From the NCBI GenBank assembly GCA_031285085.1, contig JAITWW010000113.1, positions 1 to 36,324 of the forward strand: 36,324 bases of DNA, read 5' to 3'. Positions 17,171-25,272 of this stretch are shown here, one piece after another. Each line of letters begins with the position of its first letter. Position 1 is the first letter of the stretch. This DNA is from Candidatus Methanofilum arcanum (GTDB lineage Archaea > Halobacteriota > Methanomicrobia > Methanomicrobiales > Methanospirillaceae). The translations under genes were made by a program, and so were the position numbers. The notes beneath the pieces were generated by a model. That model was not told the DNA's origin. It saw only the letters and a program-made list of their open reading frames with translations, and searched no databases.

Positions 17171-17533
17171 TCACTCGGAAGATTCCTGGTTCTGATGAGC
17201 AAGTACGATCTCAATTACAGAGACACGCATCATGCCATCCTCGGTCTCAACCTCTTCGGTGCAGGTTGTAATCTGCTGCTTTTCAATCCGTGGCAAAAAC
17301 TTATGCAATGCAACTTCCACTGCATCAACCGCACGAGATATTGCCTTTCCACGACCACGAACGATAACCTCACTCTGTCCATTTTGAAACTGTGTTACAA
17401 TCGCAAGAACATAGTTCATAGTTGGTTTATTTCCAATAAAAACGATATTATCGGTAGAGATTGTATTTACATCTGAAGCGGAGGTCACCGTAGAATCTAC
17501 AATTACATCAGAATTCACAGTTTCCTCAGACAT
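17171..17533 (-). CDS. albA: Alba DNA/RNA-binding chromatin protein, with N-terminal tail
   Basis: Alba is a small dimeric nucleic-acid-binding protein of archaeal chromatin. The core is recognisable: [52 protein letters not shown], including the lysine region and the [12 protein letters not shown] loop. Alba is usually 90-100 residues and here a Ser/Thr/Val/Asp-rich tail of about 28 residues precedes the core. I place the start at ATG 17533 (MSEETVNS); ATG 17551 and TTG 17563 are in frame and cannot be excluded. It follows asd by about 40 bases and is probably co-transcribed with it. Confidence 0.88.
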   Translation of the reverse strand: MSEETVNSDVIVDSTVTSASDVNTISTDNIVFIGNKPTMNYVLAIVTQFQNGQSEVIVRGRGKAISRAVDAVEVALHKFLPRIEKQQITTCTEEVETEDGMMRVSVIEIVLAHQNQESSE

Positions 17534-17572
17534 TGACTGCAATATTACCATTTCACCCTTCAATCCACTGGG

Positions 17573-18592
17573 TCATAGATATTTCTTTTCCCTTAACAGC
17601 TCAGCATTTAAAATGGAAGCTCCAGCAGCTCCCCGAATTGTATTATGCCCCATAGCAATATATCGAAGTCCCTCTCTCACACGCCCAACAGAAACACTCA
17701 TTCCTCCACCTCGCATGCGATCAAGACGAGGTTGTGGGCGATTATCCTCCTCATGGTACAATAAAGACTTATCCGGCTGGGTTGGTAGTCCTGAAAATGG
17801 AGCTTTGTAAGACATAAACGCCTTTTTTGCCACCTCAACAGAGGCATCACACTCAGCCCAGACAGCCATCGTATGACCATCGATGACAGGCACACGGTGA
17901 CAACTTGCACTCACTGGAAATGACGCAAAAGAAACGGTTGAACCGTCAAAAGTTCCCATTATCTTACCAGTCTCATGTTCCATCTTCTCCTCCTCGGATC
18001 CAATATATGGAACGATATTATCAAGAATGCCCATGCCTGGTACCCCTTCAAATCCAGCGCCAGAGATTGCTTGCATTGTTGCAACCTTTACATCACGAAT
18101 ATGATATGGTTGCAGAGGAGCAAGAGAAAGAGTTAACATAATCGTTGAACAGTTCGGATTTGTCACAATAAAGCCATCATATCCATCTTTATCTCGTTGC
18201 AGATCGATAAGGCCAAGATGATCCCCATTTATCTCAGGCACAACAAGGGGAATATGATCAGACATGCGATGTGCACTGGCATTGCTACATACTCCCATAC
18301 CAGCTTTTGCACATGCAAGCTCAATCGAACCTGCAAGTTCCGCAGGGAGCGCGGAAAAAACAAGATCAAGGTCTTTTAAAGCGGAGATATCTGTATCAAC
18401 AACACGCTTATCAGCAAGAGATGTTGGAAAGGGAGAATCAAGTCTCCAGTTTACTGCCTCTGCATATCTTTTTCCTGCGCTACGCTTTGATGCGGTCAGA
18501 ACGGTAAGATCAAAATATGGGTGATCAGAAAGTAATTGTACAAATCGTTGACCTACTGCGCCGGTAGCACCAAGCACACCTACCGATATCAT
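17573..18592 (-). CDS. asd: Aspartate-semialdehyde dehydrogenase
   Basis: This 339-residue enzyme reduces aspartyl phosphate to aspartate semialdehyde with NADPH, feeding lysine, threonine, methionine and isoleucine synthesis. Threonine is also a precursor of coenzyme B's threonine phosphate. It has an N-terminal Rossmann motif GVLGATGAVGQRF, the catalytic Cys in TNPNCSTIM near residue 145, and a substrate-binding His in SCHRVPVIDGHT. The sequence is of the archaeal/fungal type. It sits between a ferredoxin gene (39 bases upstream) and alba. Confidence 0.94.
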   Translation of the reverse strand: MISVGVLGATGAVGQRFVQLLSDHPYFDLTVLTASKRSAGKRYAEAVNWRLDSPFPTSLADKRVVDTDISALKDLDLVFSALPAELAGSIELACAKAGMGVCSNASAHRMSDHIPLVVPEINGDHLGLIDLQRDKDGYDGFIVTNPNCSTIMLTLSLAPLQPYHIRDVKVATMQAISGAGFEGVPGMGILDNIVPYIGSEEEKMEHETGKIMGTFDGSTVSFASFPVSASCHRVPVIDGHTMAVWAECDASVEVAKKAFMSYKAPFSGLPTQPDKSLLYHEEDNRPQPRLDRMRGGGMSVSVGRVREGLRYIAMGHNTIRGAAGASILNAELLREKKYL

Positions 18593-18631
18593 ACTGTTTA
18601 GTTAGGTGGCAAATAGGAAAAAGAGTATGGG

Positions 18632-18805
18632 TTATTCCACTGAAATCGAGTCTGCAGGACAGACATCAACGCATGATCCACAATCAACACAGGCATCTGC
18701 ATCAACAGACGCAATCTCATTTTCAAGAACAATTGCTTCTGCAGGGCAGTCATCAACACATGCCCCACATCCAGTACATGAATCTTTATCAACAATAGCT
18801 ACCAT
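18632..18805 (-). CDS. 2[4Fe-4S] ferredoxin
   Basis: This small electron carrier of 57 residues was found by reading the - strand from ATG 18805 to TAA 18632-18634. It has two classical cluster motifs: CTGCGACVDDCP and, after a short linker, CVDCGSCVDVCP. Each fourth Cys is followed by Pro, as is usual for 2[4Fe-4S] clostridial-type ferredoxins. The protein is strongly acidic. It lies in a run of - strand genes before asd, but its redox partner cannot be told. Confidence 0.93.
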   Translation of the reverse strand: MVAIVDKDSCTGCGACVDDCPAEAIVLENEIASVDADACVDCGSCVDVCPADSISVE

Positions 18806-18859
18806 GTTGTAACCTCGTAACCAATAATTTCACCATGCTAAATAGATATACATATCTAT

Positions 18860-19057
18860 TCAATCATATTTTCCTTTCAGATTATTCCATCCGGTATATC
18901 CACAATAAAAGCATCCAATACCTTCGCAATGGTGACATTTCTCTGCAGGATGCTTTACAAACACGTGTCCTGTTGCACCGCAAAAGGAACAGCCGTCTCC
19001 AGTACAGTGCTGGCACTCTACTTCATCATACACTGGCTTTGCTGCTCTGTTTGTCAT
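18860..19057 (-). CDS. CxxC-rich small protein (DnaJ-like zinc-finger repeat)
   Basis: This 65-residue protein holds four CxxC pairs in two repeats: CQHCTGDGCSFCGATGHVF and CHHCEGIGCFYCGYTGW. The repeated CxxC-x-G-x-(G)C-xx-CG pattern resembles the cysteine-rich domain of DnaJ, which binds two zinc ions. It has no J domain. The gene lies 54 bases before the ferredoxin on the same strand. It may be a zinc-binding thiol protein or a chaperone-like adaptor. Confidence 0.8.
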   Translation of the reverse strand: MTNRAAKPVYDEVECQHCTGDGCSFCGATGHVFVKHPAEKCHHCEGIGCFYCGYTGWNNLKGKYD

Positions 19058-19187
19058 TATACTCTGTAGGTTGCGTATACATTCGAAGCTTTTGAAAAGA
19101 GGTAAGAGATCGGAAAAAAGATAGAAATAAGTGCACTTACTGGGGCCGAGTATATAGGTGGAGAATGCTTGAAAACTTCACTTCCTA

Positions 19188-19703
19188 TCAAAGCGCTTTG
19201 AAACTCATACGTTTTTCAATATAAGGGAGAAGACCTCCCATAGAGATAATCTCAAGCATACGTTCTGAAAGTGGCTGAGCCTGATAGGTCATGGTATTTT
19301 TAGATTCATCCTGTACAGTTACTTTACCCGTCTCAAGTGAGCATGTGATAGTATCACCGTCATGACATGTAATATCAGGAACCTCAAAAAGTGGAATGGC
19401 AAGATTTAGTGCATTTCTGAAAAATATCCTTGAAAACGAACGCGCAACAATTGCTTGCACACCAGCAAGCTGAATCGAGACCGCAGCCTGCTCCCGTGAT
19501 GACCCACACCCAAAATTTTTTCCTGCAACAATGATACATCCATTTAAGCGTGCATGCAGCGTTGTATCAAGATCCTCAAATATATGATCAGCCCAGATCT
19601 GTGCATCTTTTGTTCGCAGATAACGCCCAGCAATGATGAGATCTGTATCGATATCATCTCCAAGACAGACTGCAGGTGCTTGTATTGTGTTGAATACGTG
19701 CAT
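19188..19703 (-). CDS. aksE: Homoaconitase small subunit (coenzyme B synthesis)
   Basis: This 171-residue swivel-domain subunit of methanogen homoaconitase works with AksD to dehydrate and rehydrate homocitrate and its longer homologues. The substrate-selecting loop reads YLRT at residues 28-31. Arginine here, instead of the hydrophobic residue of isopropylmalate isomerase, is the known mark of homoaconitase. GCGSSREQAA (near residue 60) is the catalytic serine loop. ATG 19703 is preceded by GGAGG and overlaps the aksD stop by one base (TAATG). A 12-bp palindrome CAAAGCGCTTTG covers the stop (19189-19200). Assigning it to Aks rather than LeuD rests on YLRT and on aksA next door. Confidence 0.9.
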   Translation of the reverse strand: MHVFNTIQAPAVCLGDDIDTDLIIAGRYLRTKDAQIWADHIFEDLDTTLHARLNGCIIVAGKNFGCGSSREQAAVSIQLAGVQAIVARSFSRIFFRNALNLAIPLFEVPDITCHDGDTITCSLETGKVTVQDESKNTMTYQAQPLSERMLEIISMGGLLPYIEKRMSFKAL

Positions 19704-20917
19704 TATAAGACCTCCAGGGGATCTGTAATCACACCACATATAGCACTCACGGCAGCCGTTGTCACTGATGAGAGGAAGTACGAAGCATCAACACCCATTC
19801 TATTTTTGAAGTTTCGATTTGCAGTTGAAAGCCCAACCTCTCCCTTTCCGAGAACTCCTTGATGAGTTCCAAGACATGCTGCGCATCCAGGGGGAACAAG
19901 GATACAACCAGCGTCAATGAAGCTATCAATGACACCAGCCTGCAAAGCCTGTTGATAGGTACGGCGTGATGCTGGTGCAATAATTGTTCGAACAGAAACA
20001 GTCTCTCCTTTTAAGATCTCTGCAGCACGCAATAGATCTTCATATCTTCCATTTGTGCAGGTTCCAATAAACACCTGATCCAACTCGGTATCTGCGTACT
20101 TGTGCACAGGAACAACAGAGTCCACCCGATGGGGAACTGCAAGAAGCGGAACGATATCATCAAGTACGACATCAAACTCACGTGTGTATATTGGATCTTG
20201 TGGTTGTTGGTGTTTACAGTGAGTTCCGTACTGTGCCATATAGGTTTCAGTCACATGATCAGCATAAAACAGTCCCGTCTTTCCACCTGCTTCTATTGCC
20301 ATATTCGTAAGCGTCATGCGTTCAGTCATACTCAGCCCTGCACATCCCTCTCCAACAAATTCAAGCGCCTGATAGGTTGCTCCATCCATACCAAGTGTGC
20401 TTACATACCACAGCGCCAGATCCTTTGCCTCTGCACCACGTGAAAAGCTTCCGTGAAGGTGAAAACCAATACTTTCAGGAACACGAAACCAGGTCTCCCC
20501 AAGAGCCCAGAGACCCGCCATATCAGTTGCACCAACTCCTGTTGCAAACGCACCAAATGCTCCAAGTGTACAGGAGTGAGAATCAGCTCCTACAATGATC
20601 TCGCCAGGCGCCACATGCCCTTCAGCCATGTACTGATGACAGATCCCACCTCCAGCATCGGAAAAGTGAAACTGTTGCTGCTTGCAAAAGTTACGAAGTT
20701 CACGTTGCAGTGTGGCAACCTCAGAGGTGTTTGCCGGTGTATTATGATCAAAAATAACATAGACACGATAGGGGGCTTTTACGCCTTTCCCACCGAGTCT
20801 ATCCCAAACAAGCTTTGTCTGAATACCAGTGCCGTCATGGACGTACATGCGATCAACTTGTCGATCTATGTAGGTACCTGCTTCTGCACCAAGAATTTGC
20901 TCTGATAATGTTCCCAT
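19703..20917 (-). CDS. aksD: Homoaconitase large subunit (coenzyme B synthesis)
   Basis: This 404-residue aconitase-family subunit carries a [4Fe-4S] cluster. Cluster ligands are Cys287 (GTCTNGR) and Cys345/Cys348 (CAACLG). Other hallmarks are FDHNTPA, GADSHSCTLGAFGAFATGVGATD and the C-terminal STANRNFKNRMG. With AksE it interconverts (R)-homocitrate and homoisocitrate and does the same for the C7 and C8 acids of the 2-oxosuberate pathway. It lies 22 bases after aksA and is coupled to aksE. Isopropylmalate isomerase is the alternative, disfavoured by the AksE loop. Confidence 0.92.
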   Translation of the reverse strand: MGTLSEQILGAEAGTYIDRQVDRMYVHDGTGIQTKLVWDRLGGKGVKAPYRVYVIFDHNTPANTSEVATLQRELRNFCKQQQFHFSDAGGGICHQYMAEGHVAPGEIIVGADSHSCTLGAFGAFATGVGATDMAGLWALGETWFRVPESIGFHLHGSFSRGAEAKDLALWYVSTLGMDGATYQALEFVGEGCAGLSMTERMTLTNMAIEAGGKTGLFYADHVTETYMAQYGTHCKHQQPQDPIYTREFDVVLDDIVPLLAVPHRVDSVVPVHKYADTELDQVFIGTCTNGRYEDLLRAAEILKGETVSVRTIIAPASRRTYQQALQAGVIDSFIDAGCILVPPGCAACLGTHQGVLGKGEVGLSTANRNFKNRMGVDASYFLSSVTTAAVSAICGVITDPLEVL

Positions 20918-20939
20918 TGTTCCCTCTCACTGTCTGTTT

Positions 20940-22064
20940 TTACTGAATCCCAACCACTTTTTGAATGCATGCAGTAAGAAATTCTGGAGTTACCACACCT
21001 TTTCCCTCACTATGCTGTTTAATATCAGCAAGAATAGCATCTACCTTTTCTTCAGGCACTGAGTACCCGGAGGTTGAGAGCACATGGATGAGAGCTTTTC
21101 TTCCGGTATGCTTTCCAAGAAGGAATTTTCGGGTGGTTCCAAGAAGAGCAGGCTGAATGTACTCATATGTCTGTGGATCCTCAAGCATGGCAGCGATATG
21201 AATGCCACTCTCATGTGCAAATGCATGATCTCCAACGATCGGTTTCGTAACTGGGATTGGAATGCCGGTATACTCTGCAACCATCTCTGAGAGAGCAGGA
21301 ATCTCAGTAAGATCATATCGATCCACTCCTCCTTTGAGTCGAATCCCAACCAAAACCTCCTCTAACCGAGCATTTCCACATCTCTCACCAATTCCATTCA
21401 CGGTCGTGTGAAGCTGAAATGCACCAAGTTGAGCTGCGGTAAGTGTGTTTGCAGTGGCACATCCAAGATCATTATGACAATGAATCGCAAGGGGAAGCGA
21501 GATCTGAGGGAGGATTGTCTGCAATCGCTCTTGTAAATCTAATGGTGTTAAGCATCCTGTTGTATCAGCAAATGTCAGCAGCGTGGCATGATGTTCTGCA
21601 ATCTCCTGATAAACCGAGATGAGAGCAGAAACATCTGTTCTCGAAGCATCTTCTGCCCCAAAACGAACCTGGAGACCGTGATCTACGGCGTAATCAACCT
21701 CAGTAGCAGCCCGTGCTACCATCTCTTCAAGGGGCTTTTTATATTTATGCTGGAGATGAGTAGGAGAGGTTGCCAGAAACAGGCTTACCATATCGACCTC
21801 AGCGGTAATGGCAGCTTCTAGATCTGAACGCATCGTTCTGGCGAGTCCACAGATCCTTGCATGTAACCCTTCTCGTGAGATTGCACGTACAGCTTTGCAT
21901 TCTTCTTCTGATATCACTGGAAACCCAGCTTCAATGACCTCAACACCAATAGCATCAAGCTGGTGTGCAATGGCAATCTTTTCTTCTTTGGTGAATGCAA
22001 CACCTGGGGTTTGTTCTCCATCACGCAGTGTTACATCACATATCTCAACATTCCACATATTCAT
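20940..22064 (-). CDS. aksA: (R)-homocitrate synthase AksA
   Basis: This 374-residue TIM-barrel acyltransferase condenses acetyl-CoA with 2-oxoglutarate, and in later rounds with 2-oxoadipate and 2-oxopimelate. It starts the chain elongation to 2-oxosuberate, the precursor of the 7-mercaptoheptanoyl arm of coenzyme B. It has the DVTLRDGEQTPGVAFT active-site entry, the metal ligands HCHNDLGCATANT, TTVNGIGERCGNARLEEV, and HESGIH. It lacks the LeuA C-terminal regulatory domain, matching AksA length. GAGGTGA lies 6 bases before ATG 22064, and the start overlaps the upstream TPP-protein gene by 20 bases. Citramalate synthase is the main alternative; aksDE adjacency decides. Confidence 0.92.
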   Translation of the reverse strand: MNMWNVEICDVTLRDGEQTPGVAFTKEEKIAIAHQLDAIGVEVIEAGFPVISEEECKAVRAISREGLHARICGLARTMRSDLEAAITAEVDMVSLFLATSPTHLQHKYKKPLEEMVARAATEVDYAVDHGLQVRFGAEDASRTDVSALISVYQEIAEHHATLLTFADTTGCLTPLDLQERLQTILPQISLPLAIHCHNDLGCATANTLTAAQLGAFQLHTTVNGIGERCGNARLEEVLVGIRLKGGVDRYDLTEIPALSEMVAEYTGIPIPVTKPIVGDHAFAHESGIHIAAMLEDPQTYEYIQPALLGTTRKFLLGKHTGRKALIHVLSTSGYSVPEEKVDAILADIKQHSEGKGVVTPEFLTACIQKVVGIQ

Positions 22065-23223
22065 GATAAATCACCTCTTGGCAGTTTCCTTGGACTACAA
22101 ATGTTCTCGGTTCTTTTCTCTCCTGCATCGGCACTCCTATCGCGGACTGAATCTTTCGCAGCGCAGTACTGTCATCGCAGGTACATACATACGGGTTTGA
22201 AAAAGCGATATATGGCACAATATCAGATATTTTCTGTCCTCCTGTCATTCCCAGTTTGTAATTTTGTAAAACAACAGTTATTACTGGAATTTTTTGTTCA
22301 TAGATCTCAATGAGTGCCTGCAGTCCAGAGTGGAGGAGTGCATAATCTCCAATGAATGCAACACCGGTTGTATGAGCGGTTGCAATGGAGGAACCCATGC
22401 CATACGAGGCAAATCCAACGGTGTATGGAGTATTCATGAGAAGCACACAACATCCTGCATCACAGATGATGGGTTTTCCTGCTTCCTCAAACATATCAAA
22501 TAGAGCTCGAAATGAACAATCACGGCACAAAGAGAGGGATTTTTTTCTCCTTGAGCGGTGCGTATCAGCAGGTGTGAGATGAGGTGAAGGATGAATACAA
22601 GGGTACACAAGCCCACCTTGGTATCCATTCATCTGTTCTGTTATGTTCTGCACACGTACTCCTCGCCCATACATGGTACAATCTGGATCTGCAAGCCCAG
22701 TGCAGTTTTCTTTCTGTGGTTTCACAGATATCGAGTCGGTATTTGGTTCTGGTATTGTTATATGAGAACGAAGTTCAGTGTCTGTTACTCGTACGATGGT
22801 AATGCGGGAGAAGCGTTCAGAGGCTAAAAACGCCTCTTCGAGTGCCTCTCTTGGACTGTGCCCACACAGTTCTACCACGGCAGCTCTGGCAATTGGGCCA
22901 TAATATCGTGGGTCTTGGGCGGTTTGAGAGGCAGAGAGGTACTCATCATCTCCTGCAATTACTATGACACCAGCTTTTAATCCCTGGAATGTTGCATTGG
23001 CAAGGGGATCAGCAAGTGCATTCATGCCAACCTGTTTTACAATCACCGCAGCCCGCGTGCCTACGAGTGAGTGACCAAGTGCGAACTCTAAAGCGATTTT
23101 TTCATTTTTGACAATGGTTGCATGAGCCTGTTCACAAAGAGCAGATACCGGAAACCCTGGGACGCAATAGGTTGGAATGCCGCTTTTTTTGAGTATTGTT
23201 CCGAGTGCGTGTTCAATTTTCAT
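22045..23223 (-). CDS. IorA-like thiamine-diphosphate enzyme lacking the ferredoxin domain; candidate 2-oxosuberate decarboxylase
   Basis: This 392-residue protein resembles the TPP parts of indolepyruvate:ferredoxin oxidoreductase alpha. The N-terminal Pyr-type domain has the catalytic Glu46 in KIALEFALGHSLVGTRAAV, then VGMNALADPLAN and VIVIAGDDE. The C-terminal PP-type domain has CRDCSFRALFDMF, GFASYGMGSSIATA, and the TPP/Mg motif G292-D293 ... N321. IorA is about 600 residues with a C-terminal 2[4Fe-4S] domain; that domain and the middle domain are absent here. No IorB partner is nearby. Its place in the aks operon, overlapping aksA, suggests simple decarboxylation of 2-oxosuberate to 7-oxoheptanoate. 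The family is clear; the reaction is inference. Confidence 0.8.
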   Translation of the reverse strand: MKIEHALGTILKKSGIPTYCVPGFPVSALCEQAHATIVKNEKIALEFALGHSLVGTRAAVIVKQVGMNALADPLANATFQGLKAGVIVIAGDDEYLSASQTAQDPRYYGPIARAAVVELCGHSPREALEEAFLASERFSRITIVRVTDTELRSHITIPEPNTDSISVKPQKENCTGLADPDCTMYGRGVRVQNITEQMNGYQGGLVYPCIHPSPHLTPADTHRSRRKKSLSLCRDCSFRALFDMFEEAGKPIICDAGCCVLLMNTPYTVGFASYGMGSSIATAHTTGVAFIGDYALLHSGLQALIEIYEQKIPVITVVLQNYKLGMTGGQKISDIVPYIAFSNPYVCTCDDSTALRKIQSAIGVPMQERKEPRTFVVQGNCQEVIYHEYVEC

Positions 23224-23267
23224 TTTTGTGGGATGGGTGTTTTTGATCTTGTTCCTTCAGGAGATGT

Positions 23268-24251
23268 TCATGAGTCTCTTCCAACAACGAGATCACATCC
23301 ACCACAGCGTGGGCACATGGTCTTACAGAGGGAAGGGTCAAGCTCTGCACTTCCAAGTGCTTTTGTCATGATCTCATGCATTGCAAGTAGGCGTTTTGAA
23401 TCAGGACGATGGTACCCTTCTGCCTCAAGTTCGGCATGTGGGCTTAAGGGGCGAATGATGGGAATGACTCCAAGATCGCAGAGTTCGTAAATACATGCTT
23501 CCATCTCCTGATCACTCTCTCCAAGCCCGAGAATTACATTTGAAAATACATGTCCTTTTCCAAACAAGGGAACAGAGGCTGCAAGTGCAAAGAGCAGTAC
23601 ATCTCGATTGCTTTCTGGACAGAATTTTGCCAGAATATCAGCAGTTGCTGCCTCAAGGTTAAATTTGACTTCACACGCTCCTGCTTCATACAGGCGCATG
23701 GCGCTTTTTTCTGTTGGATAGATAGAGACCCCAATTGGAAGCTCTGGGAACTCATCCCGAAGCCTTGTTACTACTGAGACTGTGTTCTCCTCTTCTTCCT
23801 CCACACTGTGCATGATCCCAGAGGTCAGCGATATCGCACGTACAGATCCATACTCCTGCTGTTTTTGAATCATGTGCACGATCTCATCATTGCTCTTTCT
23901 GCGTCCTGCAAGGGATGGAACATTACAGTACTTGCATGAAAAGATGCAAGAACCAGAGATCGTGATATATGCTTGTTCTGGACAGTGTAAGGAAGCAGGT
24001 TCGAGCTTTGCAATATGTTGTTCATTGTGTAAGGTGAATGAGACAACTCCTCCTCCACGGTGGGAGAGCAGGACAGATCCTGTTTTTGAGAGAGAGAGTT
24101 TGACACGATGACCATGATAGTTGAGAAATACCGCTCCATCACCTCCTGCACCAGGGCCTGCTATTGACTGACTTACAAACTGGTGCCACGAAGCACCGGA
24201 TATCTGAGCTGTTCCAGCAGCGAGCAAGTCTGCTTTTGTGTTTATCCACAT
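23268..24251 (-). CDS. Radical SAM protein of the coenzyme B operon
   Basis: This 327-residue protein has the radical SAM cluster motif Cys102-x3-Cys106-x2-Cys109 (CIFSCKYCNVP), a glycine-rich SAM site (SLTSGIMHS), GVSIYPT and VILGLGE strands of the barrel. The N-terminal domain of about 90 residues has a beta-rich appearance. The C-terminus carries four more Cys (CKTMCPRCGGCD), which could hold an auxiliary Fe-S cluster. It overlaps mmp11 by 10 bases and is 44 bases before the TPP gene. It is not the Mcr arginine methylase Mmp10, whose motif and length differ. The reaction is unknown; biotin-synthase-like sulfur chemistry is one idea. Confidence 0.85.
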   Translation of the reverse strand: MWINTKADLLAAGTAQISGASWHQFVSQSIAGPGAGGDGAVFLNYHGHRVKLSLSKTGSVLLSHRGGGVVSFTLHNEQHIAKLEPASLHCPEQAYITISGSCIFSCKYCNVPSLAGRRKSNDEIVHMIQKQQEYGSVRAISLTSGIMHSVEEEEENTVSVVTRLRDEFPELPIGVSIYPTEKSAMRLYEAGACEVKFNLEAATADILAKFCPESNRDVLLFALAASVPLFGKGHVFSNVILGLGESDQEMEACIYELCDLGVIPIIRPLSPHAELEAEGYHRPDSKRLLAMHEIMTKALGSAELDPSLCKTMCPRCGGCDLVVGRDS

Positions 24252-25150
24252 AATTCAAGTGCCTCCTCAAACTTCGTATAAAAAGGAATGGCGGCGATTG
24301 CACCTACCAGACCTCTGCCCATCATTGGCGTTGAAAGACCAGGGACTGCAGTGTCTCCTAGATACTGAGCCCTGGTATCGCCGTGATCAACATATCCCTG
24401 CTTTACTCTCCAACCATAGGGGAGAAGAGCATCTGGGGAGAATCCAACATAGACTGCCATGCCTGTCTCCGAAGAGAGGGTGTAGGCTTTGAGCAACTCT
24501 GAGAACTGCTCAATAAGTGAGGCTTGCGAGGTGGTTGCAAACTCGACAACTAATGCCACACAGTTTTTTGTGCGAAACTCCACTGGATATAACTGGACAA
24601 TGGTGTGTGAGAGGTACTGGTGCTCAGGGTTGTTTGTTTCTATGACACGTGCAATATTATGGACAAGTGTCCATGTCGCTCCCTCTTCGGCAGTATCGGT
24701 GTCATCAACACCGATGAGAACACGAGTATTTTTTGCAAGTACAATCATTGATCCGGCTGTTTTTCCTCCTCCTGATTCAGTGTACTCTGAACGAAGAACA
24801 CCTCCCGCAGATGCGCGGCAGATAGATGCTCCAACTCCTCCTCCTCCAAGACCAAGATAAGAGATGTAGATCTCATCTCCTTTGATCTGCGCTCCTGAGA
24901 TTCCAGCGGGAAAAACAGAACCCTGGAGGTCTAACGAGATATTTCCGGTATGGAGAATGTATCTTGTGGTGTTCGCAACCGTTCTCACAGAAGTTACAAG
25001 TGGGCTTTTTTGATACTGTGTCTTTGCCCACATTGCACCGCCTACACAATCGAACTGTTCAATAAGCTCAATTTCTTTTTCAGATTCACTTCCAATGGCA
25101 GTTATTTTTGGATATGTAATGCTGTAGGGGTTTTCTATTGTGAGAGTCAT
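24242..25150 (-). CDS. Methanogenesis marker protein 11
   Basis: This 302-residue protein belongs to the family called methanogenesis marker protein 11, found essentially only in methanogens and relatives. The centre has LIGVDDTDTAEEGATWTLVHNIARVIE, a motif shared with TiaS-type tRNA agmatinyl-cytidine synthetases, followed by SHTIVQLYPVEFRTKNCVALVVEF and a C-terminal GMGRGLVGAIAAIPF-type segment. The first 140 residues include GLGGGGVGASICRA and ESGGGKTAGSM. The biochemical role is unknown to me. It is the first gene of the operon with the radical SAM, TPP and aks genes, 46 bases downstream of a good promoter. Confidence 0.87.
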   Translation of the reverse strand: MTLTIENPYSITYPKITAIGSESEKEIELIEQFDCVGGAMWAKTQYQKSPLVTSVRTVANTTRYILHTGNISLDLQGSVFPAGISGAQIKGDEIYISYLGLGGGGVGASICRASAGGVLRSEYTESGGGKTAGSMIVLAKNTRVLIGVDDTDTAEEGATWTLVHNIARVIETNNPEHQYLSHTIVQLYPVEFRTKNCVALVVEFATTSQASLIEQFSELLKAYTLSSETGMAVYVGFSPDALLPYGWRVKQGYVDHGDTRAQYLGDTAVPGLSTPMMGRGLVGAIAAIPFYTKFEEALELCG

Positions 25151-25195
25151 TGTTTGTCACCGAATATTTCGTTGACAGAATTTTCGGCATCAAAG

Positions 25196-25210
25196 AATAT
25201 AAAGTTTCGG
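25196..25210 (-). promoter_or_regulatory. BRE/TATA promoter of the mmp11-aks operon
   Basis: Read on the - strand, CCGAAACTTTATATT combines a BRE-like CCGAAAC with TATA TTTATATT. Transcription should start near 25173, leaving a leader of about 23 bases before ATG 25150. It is the strongest archaeal promoter match I saw in the window, and no other promoter is obvious within the next 6 kb of close-packed genes. Confidence 0.6.
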
Positions 25211-25272
25211 TCAGAGAGTGAATGAAAGAGTCAAAAAGGTATGAGAGAAAAGGGAGCTGATGCTTTTTTCTC

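Noticed and set aside
19188-20917. LeuCD (isopropylmalate isomerase)
   Set aside because: The small subunit has the YLRT loop of homoaconitase and the genes follow aksA directly.
23268-24251. Mcr arginine methylase Mmp10
   Set aside because: The radical SAM motif starts at residue 102 after a beta-rich domain, and the protein is shorter than Mmp10; no cobalamin-type features were seen.
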